The position numbers and the translations under genes were made by a program. DNA of 64,000 bases from Gluconobacter wancherniae NBRC 103581 (GTDB taxonomy: Bacteria > Pseudomonadota > Alphaproteobacteria > Acetobacterales > Acetobacteraceae): contig NZ_BJUZ01000002.1 of NCBI RefSeq assembly GCF_007988885.1, positions 496,001-560,000 on the forward strand. Reading direction: 5' to 3'. The notes beneath the pieces were generated by a model. That model had not been told where the DNA came from, did no database searches, and was given only the letters and a program-made list of their open reading frames with translations. Below are positions 53,674 through 62,786 of the stretch, piece by piece. Positions within the stretch are counted from its first letter, which is position 1. The number at the start of each line of letters is the position of its first letter.

Positions 53674-54096
53674 ATGGAAAAAGTTCTTATATTTACAGTC
53701 GGTAGCCAAACTTATGCTCTTGATGCGGCATGCATCAGTGAAATAAGGGGTAAAATCCAGCCTACACCATTGCCAGGTAGCCCAAAAGAGATATTAGGTA
53801 TCATAAATATAAGAGGTAAAATATTTCCTGTAATTGATTTGGGGGTTAGGTTATCATCTGATGTTGTTGGTGAAAAAAAAGTAATTATAATCGTCGAAAG
53901 TAAAGAGAAATCAATAGGTATTCTAGTGGATAACGTGTCCGATATTGAAGATTCTTCAAAATTTACCCTACAAAATTTACCATCTACTACACCAAAAAAT
54001 ATACAAAACTTGGTTACGGCTATTATGAGTGAGGGGGATAGAATGATTTTCTTCTTAGAGGCTGAAAAAATAATTTCTGAAATTGCAGCGGTATAA
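53674..54096 (+). CDS. cheW: Chemotaxis coupling protein CheW
   Basis: A 140-residue SH3-like adaptor linking MCPs to CheA. FTVGSQTYALDAACISEIRG, LPGSPKEILGIINIRGKIFPVIDL and VDNVSDI are CheW hallmarks. The ATG at 53674 lies 16 bases after the cheA stop; a longer frame from 53524 overlaps cheA and is a shadow. AT-rich like its neighbours. Confidence 0.93.
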   Translation: MEKVLIFTVGSQTYALDAACISEIRGKIQPTPLPGSPKEILGIINIRGKIFPVIDLGVRLSSDVVGEKKVIIIVESKEKSIGILVDNVSDIEDSSKFTLQNLPSTTPKNIQNLVTAIMSEGDRMIFFLEAEKIISEIAAV

Positions 54097-54101
54097 ATGT
54101 A

Positions 54102-54944
54102 GTGCAGCAGCAATTGATAGAGTCTGGAAGGTTTTCTTTATCTGACGCTAATTATAGAAAAATAATATCAATTATAAGAGAGAATAATTGTAATTTTATT
54201 TTGGGAAATAGAAAGAAGCTCGTTCAATCTAGGCTTTCTAAAATGGTAGCAAAAGCTGGAATGAATTCTTTCGATGAATACGTATCATATGCATTATCTT
54301 CATCGGGAGTCGAAGAGCGTCAGAAGATTATTTCTGAGCTAACGACCAATGTTACAAATTTTTTTCGTGAATCCCATCATTTTAATTACTTATCTTCATA
54401 CTTGGATAGAAATACAGAGTGTATAAAATTCTCCACAAAAAAGCTTCGTATTTGGTCTGCCGCATGCTCTAGTGGCGAAGAAGCTTATAGTATAGGTTTT
54501 GTAATTGAAAACCATAAAGCAAAATTTCAAGGTATTGATACCAAAATTTTAGGAACAGATATTAGTCAGAACATGTTGAATGTTGCAATTAGAGGTGCGT
54601 ATTCGATGCAAGATTCAATGAGAATACCGAGGCAGGATTTCAGGGCATTTTGCATCGTGGCAGGGCACGAATTTTCGGTATCTCAAAAAATTAAGAATCT
54701 CATCAGATTTAAAAATTTAAATCTACTGGATCCTTGGCCGTTCTCGCAAATATTCGATATTATATTTTGTAGAAATGTTTCTATTTACTTTGATAATAAA
54801 AGTAGAATTGGTCTTTGGAAAAAGATTTCTAGTCATTTATGTGTGGGGGGAGAGTTATATATAGGTCACTCAGAGCGAATTATTTCTCCTGAGAAAATAG
54901 GACTCGTTCAATTTGGAATAACGTCATATAGAAAAATATCATGA
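54102..54944 (+). CDS. cheR: Chemotaxis protein methyltransferase CheR
   Basis: A 280-residue SAM-dependent enzyme methylating MCP glutamates. The N-terminal helical domain is followed by TTNVTNFFRESHHF, the SAM site RIWSAACSSGEEAYSI, ILGTDISQNMLNVA and FDIIFCRNVSIYFDN. The start is a GTG five bases after cheW, without a clear ribosome site, so the N-terminus is uncertain. It overlaps cheB by ATGA. Confidence 0.94.
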   Translation: MQQQLIESGRFSLSDANYRKIISIIRENNCNFILGNRKKLVQSRLSKMVAKAGMNSFDEYVSYALSSSGVEERQKIISELTTNVTNFFRESHHFNYLSSYLDRNTECIKFSTKKLRIWSAACSSGEEAYSIGFVIENHKAKFQGIDTKILGTDISQNMLNVAIRGAYSMQDSMRIPRQDFRAFCIVAGHEFSVSQKIKNLIRFKNLNLLDPWPFSQIFDIIFCRNVSIYFDNKSRIGLWKKISSHLCVGGELYIGHSERIISPEKIGLVQFGITSYRKIS

Positions 54945-56008
54945 TCGATAAAAAAATATCCGTTCTTATTGTGGATGACTCTATTACCATACGCTCCCTT
55001 ATGAGCCTAGCGCTTAGGCAAGATCCGAGAATTTCTGTTGTCGGAACGGCAGCAACGGCATTGGATGCTCGTGACGCGATCATTAGGCTTCGTCCTGATG
55101 TTATTACTCTGGATGTAGAAATGCCGAAAATGAATGGCATTGAATTTCTGGATAAAATAATGCGTTTGCGACCCATGCCAGTAGTGATGGTTTCAGGTTT
55201 GACATCCAATGGCACCAATCTGGCCCTGCAAGCTCTTGAAATTGGTGCCGTGGAGTGTGTGGCAAAGCCACAGCAGATCGACGGCATTAAAAGTTTTGCT
55301 GGTTTAGCGGACACAATTGTGCGCGCTGCATCTGCGAAAATACGACGTCGAGGGCAGGCAACACTAGAATTGCCCCCATTGATATCTCCTAATTTTTCGC
55401 GAAAGCAGGCACTGCCCATTGTAGCTGTGGGCGCATCAACGGGCGGTGTGGAAGCATTGATTGAGTTATTAAAATCTTTTCCAGAAAATTGCCCGCCTAC
55501 TCTCATCACGCAGCATATGCCAAGGCAATTTTCAGAAAATTTTGCCCGGCGTCTTAACCAAGTGTCCAAACCTCATGTGTTATTGGCGAGCGAGCTAAGT
55601 GTTCTTGAAACAGGAAAGGTGTTCGTTGCTCCTGGAGGGGATCGTCATCTTTGTATTGAAACGATGGGTCCAGAGGGGAAATATGTTTGTCGCCTTGTTT
55701 ATGGGGAGCCCGTCAATGGGCATCGCCCCTCTGTCGATGAGCTGTTTTTCTCTGTCTCACATGCGGCTCCCCAAAATGCCATTGGTGTCATTTTGACGGG
55801 CATGGAAAATGACGGAGCGAAGGGGCTTCTTGCGATGCGTAAGGCAGGCGCCAGAACGCTGGGGCAGGATGCAGCCACCTCTGTGATTTACGGAATGCCC
55901 AAGGCGGCATTCGATATCGGGGCAGTGGAGAAGCAACTCCCTCTGTCACAAATTGGACCGGCCGTCATGAAATTGGCGGAAAATTTTTCTTTGGAGAACA
56001 TACATTGA
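54941..56008 (+). CDS. cheB: Chemotaxis protein-glutamate methylesterase CheB
   Basis: A 355-residue receiver-esterase. Receiver: VLIVDDSITIRSLM with phosphoacceptor Asp58 (ITLDVEMPKMNG). Esterase: GASTGGVEAL (nucleophile Ser), LITQHMP (His), APGGDRHLCIE and VILTGMENDGAKG (Asp). It removes methyl or amide groups from the MCP for adaptation. GC content rises towards that of the rest of the chromosome within this gene. Confidence 0.95.
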   Translation: MIDKKISVLIVDDSITIRSLMSLALRQDPRISVVGTAATALDARDAIIRLRPDVITLDVEMPKMNGIEFLDKIMRLRPMPVVMVSGLTSNGTNLALQALEIGAVECVAKPQQIDGIKSFAGLADTIVRAASAKIRRRGQATLELPPLISPNFSRKQALPIVAVGASTGGVEALIELLKSFPENCPPTLITQHMPRQFSENFARRLNQVSKPHVLLASELSVLETGKVFVAPGGDRHLCIETMGPEGKYVCRLVYGEPVNGHRPSVDELFFSVSHAAPQNAIGVILTGMENDGAKGLLAMRKAGARTLGQDAATSVIYGMPKAAFDIGAVEKQLPLSQIGPAVMKLAENFSLENIH

Positions 56009-56400
56009 TATCAGCTTCTTCCATGTCCGTCCTTTTGGTTGACGACCAGGCTTCTATTCGATCTATTCTTCGTAATAGCCTGATTCAACTTGGTTTTGTG
56101 AGGGTTTCTGGGGTGCGAAATGGCGTAGAGGCGCTGGAGCATCTTCAGGATAATGCTACGCACCTTATCATTTCGGATTTCAATATGCCTGACATGGACG
56201 GGCTTGCTCTGTTAAGGGCCGTTCGCGCCAATCCAAAAACTGCTCGTACGGGTTTCATCATGCTTACGGGCCAGGCCAGCAAAGAATTGGTACAGCAGGC
56301 GATTACTGATGGAGTTAACAATTTCCTTGCCAAACCGTTTACTACAAGTTCGTTAAAATCTCGGATTGAGGCCGTGTTTGGCCCCATTTCAGCGGCCTGA
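56005..56400 (+). CDS. cheY: Chemotaxis response regulator CheY (second copy)
   Basis: A 131-residue single receiver domain: VLLVDDQASIRSIL, phosphoacceptor in LIISDFNMPDMDG, Thr in IMLTGQA and Lys in FLAKPF. A TTG start at 56005 overlaps the cheB stop and has GGAG eight bases upstream; the ATG at 56023 gives a more usual N-terminus but lacks a ribosome site. The residues around the acceptor are those of flagellar CheY. Two CheYs in one operon suggest one drives the motor and one acts as phosphate sink. Confidence 0.92.
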   Translation: MISASSMSVLLVDDQASIRSILRNSLIQLGFVRVSGVRNGVEALEHLQDNATHLIISDFNMPDMDGLALLRAVRANPKTARTGFIMLTGQASKELVQQAITDGVNNFLAKPFTTSSLKSRIEAVFGPISAA

Positions 56401-56404
56401 TCAA

Positions 56405-56740
56405 ATGGAGAACAAGTCGCTTGCCGTCCTTCTGAGAGCGTTGGCGTGCGAACTCTTTGATTTGCGTAGCTTAGTAAATGACTATGAGAAAATATTGTTA
56501 AGTCATGTTGACTTGTCGCTTACTGAGGCTGGGGCATTGCAGGGCATTGATTATATGGCCCAAAGCCTGAGGTTGACGAGTAGGCTATGTGAACGCCTCT
56601 CTTTAGACCCACATTTAGATAGTGTGAATTACGACCCGGCTATCTTGAATGAAATCACGATATCGAAACTGAAGGAACGCTTGGCTGGTGAGGCGGTGGA
56701 GGAGGCGGTTTTGCCCCCTGATGATCTGGAGTTTTTTTAA
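56405..56740 (+). CDS. Unrecognised 111-residue protein ending the chemotaxis operon
   Basis: A mostly helical acidic protein with no signal peptide or membrane helix. Two helical stretches (residues 5-38 and 40-68) could form a coiled-coil hairpin, followed by a shorter helix and a flexible acidic tail ending VLPPDDLEFF. The gene begins four bases after cheY. The tail resembles in character, not in strict sequence, the CheY-binding C-terminus of E. coli CheZ (QVDDLLDSLGF). No CheD, CheC or CheZ is recognisable in the operon. It could be a CheY-binding or localisation factor; function is unproven. Confidence 0.7.
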   Translation: MENKSLAVLLRALACELFDLRSLVNDYEKILLSHVDLSLTEAGALQGIDYMAQSLRLTSRLCERLSLDPHLDSVNYDPAILNEITISKLKERLAGEAVEEAVLPPDDLEFF

Positions 56741-56744
56741 TCTT

Positions 56745-57140
56745 TCAGCTTGGTTTTTGCGAGGCATCAGGTGCCGAATGTATGATTGTTCGATGCTTTT
56801 GCAGGCCCTGTATCAGCTTTTCGACGTCATCCGGAGTGAAGACCAGTCCTACAGCGCCATAGGCTGGATGCTGGAATGCCAGCGTTGATCCTTCTGTCAG
56901 TGTGTCGATCTGTAGCGCCCAGTGCGTATTGTAGACAGGCGTAACCCGTGTGCCCTCCATTGATGGTATGGGCTGTTTTTCCAGTAGGCTGCTTCGTGCG
57001 TAACCAAGGCTAGCAATGAGTTGAAGAAGCTGTTCGGTATCTAGTTCAATACTGCCCGACATGCCGCTGCTTTCCAGAAAGGAAAGAACAGCTTTTTCGC
57101 CATCTTCTGAACGGGTCACCTGCATACGTGGTGCACTCAT
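56745..57140 (-). CDS. Conserved-looking hypothetical protein
   Basis: A 131-residue soluble protein that I do not recognise. It appears to be alpha/beta with a bound-like loop (GAVGLVFTPDDVEKLIQGLQ) near the C-terminus. No catalytic motif, signal peptide or membrane segment is visible. The ATG at 57140 avoids overlap with ispE; a longer frame to 57281 would overlap it by over 100 bases. Its stop is four bases from the convergent 111-residue chemotaxis gene. It probably shares the ispE transcript. Confidence 0.6.
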   Translation of the reverse strand: MSAPRMQVTRSEDGEKAVLSFLESSGMSGSIELDTEQLLQLIASLGYARSSLLEKQPIPSMEGTRVTPVYNTHWALQIDTLTEGSTLAFQHPAYGAVGLVFTPDDVEKLIQGLQKHRTIIHSAPDASQKPS

Positions 57141-57168
57141 GAGAACGGTACCTTCGTCAGTGATGTGA

Positions 57169-58050
57169 TTAAGGCGATTGATGCAATGGGCCCGCCCATG
57201 TCCACCAACCCAGATTTGCGGCCTGGGCAGAGAGTGATTGCTGTGCACTTTCAGCCTCGGCGGGAGTTGAGAAGAGGCCAAAGCATGTTGCCCCAGAACC
57301 GCTCATCCGTGAAATTTCGCACCCCTGCTGTAGGGCGATAGCGTTTAACACATCCTGGATTATGGGGGCGTGCAGGATGGCTGGTGCTTGCAGATCATTG
57401 CCTGTCTCGCGAAGTGTCGAAAACAGGCTGGAGGCGGTTTCCCATTTTTCAGGAAACGTAATTTCCTGGCGGGAACGTATGCCGCCCAATGTGGCAAAGC
57501 TCTTAAAAATGGCGGGTGTGCTGACACCGACGCCCGGATTGATCAGAAGCATACCAATATCGGGAAGCTGGGGGACAGTGTGCAATACTTCACCAATTCC
57601 CTGCATGCGCGTTGCTTTCTGGGCAATGCAGACTGGAACATCTGCTCCAAGCTTTTCCGCAACGGAATAGAGTATGGATGGATCTGATTTCCATTCAGTG
57701 GCCAGAAGGCGAAGGGCGCAGGCTGCATCTGCTGAGCCTCCACCAATTCCAGAAGCTACGGGGAGGTTCTTTTCAAGCTTGAAGTTCCATGCGCCCGTGC
57801 TCTTTGTGGCGTCCTTCAGAAGGTTTGCGGCGCGTAGGACAAGGTTATCAGCGTTACAGTCCAGGCCTTTTCCGAAGTGACCAGTAATTACAAGTGACAT
57901 CTCTTCGGCCGGTGCCTGCATGCTGACCTGATCACCCACTCCTGCGAATACTGCCAGGCTGTCGAGAAGGTGGTACCCGTCACTCCGACGACCTGTTACA
58001 TGCAGGAAGAGGTTGATCTTGGCGTGTGCCGTATCTTGTAGAAGTCTCAT
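57169..58050 (-). CDS. ispE: 4-diphosphocytidyl-2-C-methyl-D-erythritol kinase
   Basis: A 293-residue GHMP kinase phosphorylating CDP-methylerythritol in the non-mevalonate isoprenoid pathway. The start region AHAKINLFLHVTGRRSDGYH is typical, the GHMP phosphate loop is LPVASGIGGGSADA, and the C-terminal MSGSGATCFGLF motif is intact. The ATG at 58050 overlaps the upstream TPR gene's stop (ATGA). Confidence 0.95.
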   Translation of the reverse strand: MRLLQDTAHAKINLFLHVTGRRSDGYHLLDSLAVFAGVGDQVSMQAPAEEMSLVITGHFGKGLDCNADNLVLRAANLLKDATKSTGAWNFKLEKNLPVASGIGGGSADAACALRLLATEWKSDPSILYSVAEKLGADVPVCIAQKATRMQGIGEVLHTVPQLPDIGMLLINPGVGVSTPAIFKSFATLGGIRSRQEITFPEKWETASSLFSTLRETGNDLQAPAILHAPIIQDVLNAIALQQGCEISRMSGSGATCFGLFSTPAEAESAQQSLSAQAANLGWWTWAGPLHQSP

Positions 58051-59756
58051 TTGGTCCGTTCGAAAGCTGCAAGATGAGGCCCGTCCTGTAGGGCCTTCAT
58101 GATGAGGACGCGGTCCTGCGGCTGGGGGCTGTCTGCCAAAGCTTGGTTCCATTGGTCCTGCGCTTCAAGTTTCCGTCCCAGATACCAATAGGCAACGCCA
58201 AGATGATAGCCAATTTCGGGATCGTTTGGCGCATGTTCAGCTGATTGGATAAGGAGGGGAAGAGCCTGATCCAGATCGCCGTCGGTCTTTAGGAGTGCCC
58301 AGGCATAGCTGTCCTGAATTGAAGCATCTCCCGGCTGGAGCGAGAGGGCATGTTTCAGGTGGTTCATGGCTTCCTTCGTGTTCACGCCATGCTCGATATC
58401 TGCATAGCCTACGAAGTTGAGAACCTCTGGCTCTTCTGGTGCCAGTGTAAGGGCGTGACGCATGTCTTCCTGAGCATGAGCCCAGTCGCCTTTTTCCTGA
58501 TATGCCATCGCGCGTCCGATCAGGACCGGCCAAACTGTGGCTTTCCGGGGGGAAGAAGCTGCGAGGGCTTGAGTGTAGCTTGTAATCGCTGCCTCATGCT
58601 GCGCCAGCTGATCCTGCACACCACCGAGTTGAGCAAGATAATCCGGATTTCCGGGGTTTAAGGCGAGTGCCTGCTGCAATGCCTGAGCTTGTCTGGGAAG
58701 ATCGTGGAGATGAATTGTGATGTCCACTCTCTCCTGGGCTGCCAGAGCGGCAAAAGGTGAAGAGGAGGGGATCTTTTCCAGCACATCAAGGGCGTCATCG
58801 TTATGGCTGTTTTCGCGGAGAAGATCAGCCAGCATGATGCGCGCTATGGTGAGTGAAGGGTCAAGATACAGGCTCTGTCTCAGCATGATAATCGCCATGT
58901 CTGCAGGAATATTATCCTGTCGTGCGGCGTCCGCGAGCATCAGGCCGAGTTGGAGATCCAGAATGGCAAGTCCTGTCCGTGTGGACGGTGCAGGCACATT
59001 TGTAATGGCGTGCTGGAGTGCAGGGACAAGCATGTTGCCCAGCGGGCTTCCATGTGCCAGCGCGGCAATGGTGTCCTCGGCTTCTGCTTTCTGGCCCCGT
59101 CGATACAGCCAGCTGCCATATTCCTGTGCGTATACGATCTGCAGACTGAGCGGGTCAGTGCGAACGCTGCCAGTTTTTTCAAACAGGGCTGTCGCGCGGG
59201 CTGGATCAGGGAGTGCCTGCGCCACCAGTGCTGCGTGCAGCAAGTAAAGACGTCGGGTTTCGGGCAGGCCTGAGGCATCCATCAGTAGGCTGAGTGCGCG
59301 GTCTGACTTACCGATTGCAGCCTGTTGCCACGCTTCAAGGGCAGGCGCCGCAACGGCCAGAAGGGCTCCCCGATGGCTGTCACGATCAAGAACGTGACGC
59401 AGCTCATTCCAGTTTTTCCCGACGATGGCTTCCTGCGCCAGAATAAGTGTTGAGATGTCATCGGCTGGTAGGGTGCGTGCCAGATCCAGAGCTTCCGTCT
59501 GATGGCCGCTCATGGCTGCATAATGAAGAGTGTCGATCCGCAGGTGAATGTCATGCGGCGAAAGCTTGAGCGCCTGATTCAATGCCTCGTAAGCTGCATC
59601 AATATCGCCACGCTGCATCATGACAATTTCTGCGAGCGTCCAGCCCGTTAGGGAATGCTGTGGATCTACTGATGGCTGTATGGAAAGAGGCGCAGCCTGT
59701 GCGATCGGAGAAAGGCAGCTCAGTACAAAGCCAACTGCAAGGGGCCGGAACCGCAT
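58047..59756 (-). CDS. TPR-repeat exported protein
   Basis: A 569-residue protein with a signal peptide (MRFRPLAVGFVLSCLSPIAQAA, from the ATG at 59756) followed by tandem tetratricopeptide repeats, clearest around residues 35-70 and 330-550 (for example GDWAHAQEDMRHALTLAPEE). It likely scaffolds a periplasmic or outer-membrane complex; Acetobacteraceae have such proteins next to ispE, but the role is unknown. Other starts at 59798 or 59861 would add a non-signal leader, the last touching the divergent gene. The stop overlaps ispE, suggesting co-translation. Confidence 0.8.
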   Translation of the reverse strand: MRFRPLAVGFVLSCLSPIAQAAPLSIQPSVDPQHSLTGWTLAEIVMMQRGDIDAAYEALNQALKLSPHDIHLRIDTLHYAAMSGHQTEALDLARTLPADDISTLILAQEAIVGKNWNELRHVLDRDSHRGALLAVAAPALEAWQQAAIGKSDRALSLLMDASGLPETRRLYLLHAALVAQALPDPARATALFEKTGSVRTDPLSLQIVYAQEYGSWLYRRGQKAEAEDTIAALAHGSPLGNMLVPALQHAITNVPAPSTRTGLAILDLQLGLMLADAARQDNIPADMAIIMLRQSLYLDPSLTIARIMLADLLRENSHNDDALDVLEKIPSSSPFAALAAQERVDITIHLHDLPRQAQALQQALALNPGNPDYLAQLGGVQDQLAQHEAAITSYTQALAASSPRKATVWPVLIGRAMAYQEKGDWAHAQEDMRHALTLAPEEPEVLNFVGYADIEHGVNTKEAMNHLKHALSLQPGDASIQDSYAWALLKTDGDLDQALPLLIQSAEHAPNDPEIGYHLGVAYWYLGRKLEAQDQWNQALADSPQPQDRVLIMKALQDGPHLAAFERTK

Positions 59757-59859
59757 TCGGGTCAGAAAACCTGTGGTAGGACTGGGACATGCGCGCATGA
59801 TCTGCATAATGTGGACTTTAGACCGCCTGAAGTCACACGCCAACCAGAACGGAAGCCAC

Positions 59860-60651
59860 ATGACGTTACAGCCTGTTCCGACCCAGGCCGAGCTGCTCGC
59901 TGCTTTGCAGCTTCAGTATGACTGGGGCGTCGATGAGGTGCTCTCTGACATTCCGTGGAATCCGCTTGAGCCAGAGATTCGTTTGCAACGGAGGGAAGTG
60001 TTACCAGCTGCGCCGGTTCTGCCTGCGAAGCATTCTGACATTGCTCCTACCTCTGACCTTTCCACGGCAGTGGATCTTGCCGCTCTGATTGAAGCGAGTG
60101 AGACGCTCGAAGGCGTTGCTCTCTCTCGGACAGCTACGCATAGATTAGCGCCTGTTTTTGTGGAGGGGGCGCCGTTTCTTTTGATCGGTGAGACGCCTGA
60201 TGCTGACGAAGATCGCTCGGGTCTGCTGTTTCAGGGGCGCGCAGGTGATCTGCTTGACAAGATGCTGGGGTCGATCGGTTTTGCGCGCTCTGAGATATCA
60301 ATGGCGCCTGCGGTGCCCTGGCGTCCCCCGGGTGGCCGGAGTGTGACGGATCTGGAATTGCGTGCCTGTGTACCGCTCCTGCATCGGACGATCGCGCTGT
60401 GTCGCCCGCAGATCATCATTACAATGGGTGCGACCCCCGCACGCATGTTGATGGGGGAGCAGACCATGTTGAGTCGCATCCGGGGACGTTGGGCGGAGGT
60501 GAGTATTCCGGGTCTTGCGAATCGGGTGCACGTTTTGCCTCTCAATCACCCTCTACAACTGGCTGCCAGCCCCACTATGCGGCGGAATGCATGGTCGGAT
60601 CTCCTTGTTTTGGTGGAAAAACTGGACGATTCGAAAAGAGTACGAATTTAG
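59860..60651 (+). CDS. Uracil-DNA glycosylase superfamily protein lacking iron-sulfur cysteines
   Basis: A 263-residue protein with the family-4/5 glycosylase pattern: FLLIGETPDADEDRSGLLFQ with GRAGDLLDKML, then WRPPGGR, IITMGATPARMLMG and a final NHPLQLAASPTMRRNAW. Family 4 enzymes bind a [4Fe-4S] cluster through four cysteines; here the N-terminal pair is absent and the CRPPxNR cysteine is Trp154. Only the Cys in RACVPLL remains. It may still excise uracil or may have another DNA role. The ATG at 59860 follows GGAAG by seven bases. It is divergent from the TPR gene. Confidence 0.8.
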   Translation: MTLQPVPTQAELLAALQLQYDWGVDEVLSDIPWNPLEPEIRLQRREVLPAAPVLPAKHSDIAPTSDLSTAVDLAALIEASETLEGVALSRTATHRLAPVFVEGAPFLLIGETPDADEDRSGLLFQGRAGDLLDKMLGSIGFARSEISMAPAVPWRPPGGRSVTDLELRACVPLLHRTIALCRPQIIITMGATPARMLMGEQTMLSRIRGRWAEVSIPGLANRVHVLPLNHPLQLAASPTMRRNAWSDLLVLVEKLDDSKRVRI

Positions 60652-60821
60652 TCCTCATTCATTGTCAAAAAATATGGTGAGATCTGTAAAAAAACCTTCG
60701 GAATGAGGTTTCTGCCACTGGATTGTTTCGTGCCGAAACGATAACATCGACCGGGCCGAGTTTCTGGTTTTTTGATCCATCCTTGCCATGCAAGCCGAAA
60801 GAGGGTAGCACCTCGCCGGTA

Positions 60822-62783
60822 ATGCGAAGGATGACCCCATTCATTTCGAACGGCACAGGACGAGCTTTGCTTGTCAGTGCGATGATTCTGGCTGGAGCAA
60901 CATTTGTTCCAGCGCGCGCCCAGAGCGATCGAAGCCAGCTACCCAATACCGGTGGTCTCGGTGACGAAACGGCTTTCGCAGAAGTGCGGCCGTCTCTGGG
61001 TGGTGATGGAGTTGTCGCCTTGCCTCACCCGCTCTCCGCCGTTACGGCCAGTCGCTATAGGTCCATTTTTCTGGCGCAGCGCCGGGGAGATCTGAGCGTA
61101 GCTAAGACAGAGACGAGCCTTCTGATCGATCGAACACTCCTCGGAGACGTTTTGGCCGATCGATATCTCGCCCCTGCGGAGCATCCTACCGTGGCACAGC
61201 TGCGGGACTGGCTCCGGGTTTATTCTAACTCCCCCGATGCCCCCACCATCCAGAAGCTCCTGCTGCGCATTGCCCCTGCGGGATCCGTGCAGGCGCAGAG
61301 TTTCAAGCAGTCTCTGACGCCGCAGGTGACGTCAGATACCGTTCGTGCTGAAAATTCATCAGATCCGTTACAGCATGCTTTTGCCCGCAACCCGCTTCTG
61401 GACCGTACGGTGCAGGAGCGTGCAGTTCAGGGTATCAAGGGGGCGGATAGCGCCCTGCACTTAGTGGATGCAACGCCAGGAATGACAGCATCCTATGCTG
61501 CGGAACTGTATGGCGAAATTTCACTGTCGCTTCTAAGTCAGGGCCAGGCACAAGTCGCTCTGCGGCAGGGCTGTGCAGGTTTCCGCCGTGGAGATCGTCA
61601 GGTGGGACTCCCGGCTTATGTGGCTGGACTGGCTGCATGGCGCTCTGGTCATATGGAAGCGGCTTACGAGCTCTTCGAATCCGCCGCGAACGCCCCGATT
61701 ACGACCCCCGAAATTCAGGCTGCCGCAGCCTATTGGGCGGCGCGCGCAGAAGGGCGGCGGCATGCGGTTTCCGGCTATGTGTCTTGGCTTCATCGCGCAG
61801 CCGGTCATCACGAGACGTTCTATGGCATGCTGGCAACCCAGACACTGGAAGCCGGCCGCCATGGGCATGCCAAGATTTCCGATGCGCTGACTGACGTAAC
61901 CCTTCACGACCCGGTTCCTGTTCTGGGCGAAATCGACGTCGAAGCTGTCAACGCGATGCCGCAAGGCAGGCAGTTGTTCGGCCTTCTCCAGATTGGTGAG
62001 CAGGTTCGCGCCGAAGCTCTTCTGCGGCGCATGTGGCCGGATGTTGCTCCTAACGCTGCTCTGGCGCGTTCGTTGCAGCTTGTGGCACAGACTGCTGGTT
62101 TTCAGGATCTTTCCGAGCAGATGGCAGGTTTGCTGGAAAATCAGGTGGAGCGCCCTGTGGTGGCAAAGGCGCTTCCTCTCCCGCGTCTGCGTCCGAATCA
62201 CGGTTTCCGGATGGACCCTGCGCTGGTTTATGCCTTGACCCGAGTTGAATCCAATTTCGATCCTGCGGCAGCGTCTGGTGCAGGTGCCCACGGTCTGATG
62301 CAGATCCGGCCCGTTACAGCGAGCTTTGTGACCGCTCGTCACATCAGCTTTGATACGCATGGCATGGCCATCATACCGGTTCCGCCGGATATGGTGAGCC
62401 GCCTTCATAACCCGTCCGCCAATCTTGAAATTGGCCAGCTTTACGTTCTTTATCTGGCAGAGCAGTCGAGTAGGACGGCAGGTGCTTCACGTCCCGAAGG
62501 TGGAGATCTGGTTCGTGTGCTTGCATCCTATAATGCGGGCCCTGGTGCAATCGCCCGATGGGAGAGTGCCCAGAACGCAGATAGCCATGATCCGCTCTAC
62601 TTCATGGAAACGCTGCCCAATAATGAAACGCGTGATTATGTTCATCACGCGTTGACATACACGTGGCTGTATGCACACAAGATGGGTCTGTCTTCCCCAT
62701 CGCTGAAAGCGCTGTCACGTTCCGAATGGCCTTCGTTCAGTGATGAGGAAGCCATGGCACATGAGCATCTTGCCCTGAACTGA
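60822..62783 (+). CDS. Soluble lytic murein transglycosylase
   Basis: A 653-residue periplasmic enzyme cleaving peptidoglycan glycan strands. A signal peptide (ALLVSAMILAGATFVPARAQ) is followed by a large helical superhelix as in Slt70 (residues 60-470), then the catalytic domain with Glu in LTRVESNFDPAAASGAGAHG and GLMQI, and the SLT motif ASYNAGPGAIARWE. The start is unclear: ATGs at 60822 and 60831 both give the signal peptide and neither has a strong ribosome site. A TTG far upstream (60723) is unlikely. Confidence 0.93.
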   Translation: MRRMTPFISNGTGRALLVSAMILAGATFVPARAQSDRSQLPNTGGLGDETAFAEVRPSLGGDGVVALPHPLSAVTASRYRSIFLAQRRGDLSVAKTETSLLIDRTLLGDVLADRYLAPAEHPTVAQLRDWLRVYSNSPDAPTIQKLLLRIAPAGSVQAQSFKQSLTPQVTSDTVRAENSSDPLQHAFARNPLLDRTVQERAVQGIKGADSALHLVDATPGMTASYAAELYGEISLSLLSQGQAQVALRQGCAGFRRGDRQVGLPAYVAGLAAWRSGHMEAAYELFESAANAPITTPEIQAAAAYWAARAEGRRHAVSGYVSWLHRAAGHHETFYGMLATQTLEAGRHGHAKISDALTDVTLHDPVPVLGEIDVEAVNAMPQGRQLFGLLQIGEQVRAEALLRRMWPDVAPNAALARSLQLVAQTAGFQDLSEQMAGLLENQVERPVVAKALPLPRLRPNHGFRMDPALVYALTRVESNFDPAAASGAGAHGLMQIRPVTASFVTARHISFDTHGMAIIPVPPDMVSRLHNPSANLEIGQLYVLYLAEQSSRTAGASRPEGGDLVRVLASYNAGPGAIARWESAQNADSHDPLYFMETLPNNETRDYVHHALTYTWLYAHKMGLSSPSLKALSRSEWPSFSDEEAMAHEHLALN

Positions 62784-62786
62784 CGC

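Noticed and set aside
49084-56740. Chemotaxis block considered as a genomic island or prophage
   Set aside because: No integrase, attachment-site duplication or phage genes; a nearby tRNA-Asp (47833-47909) is intact and no partial copy of it was seen at the far side.
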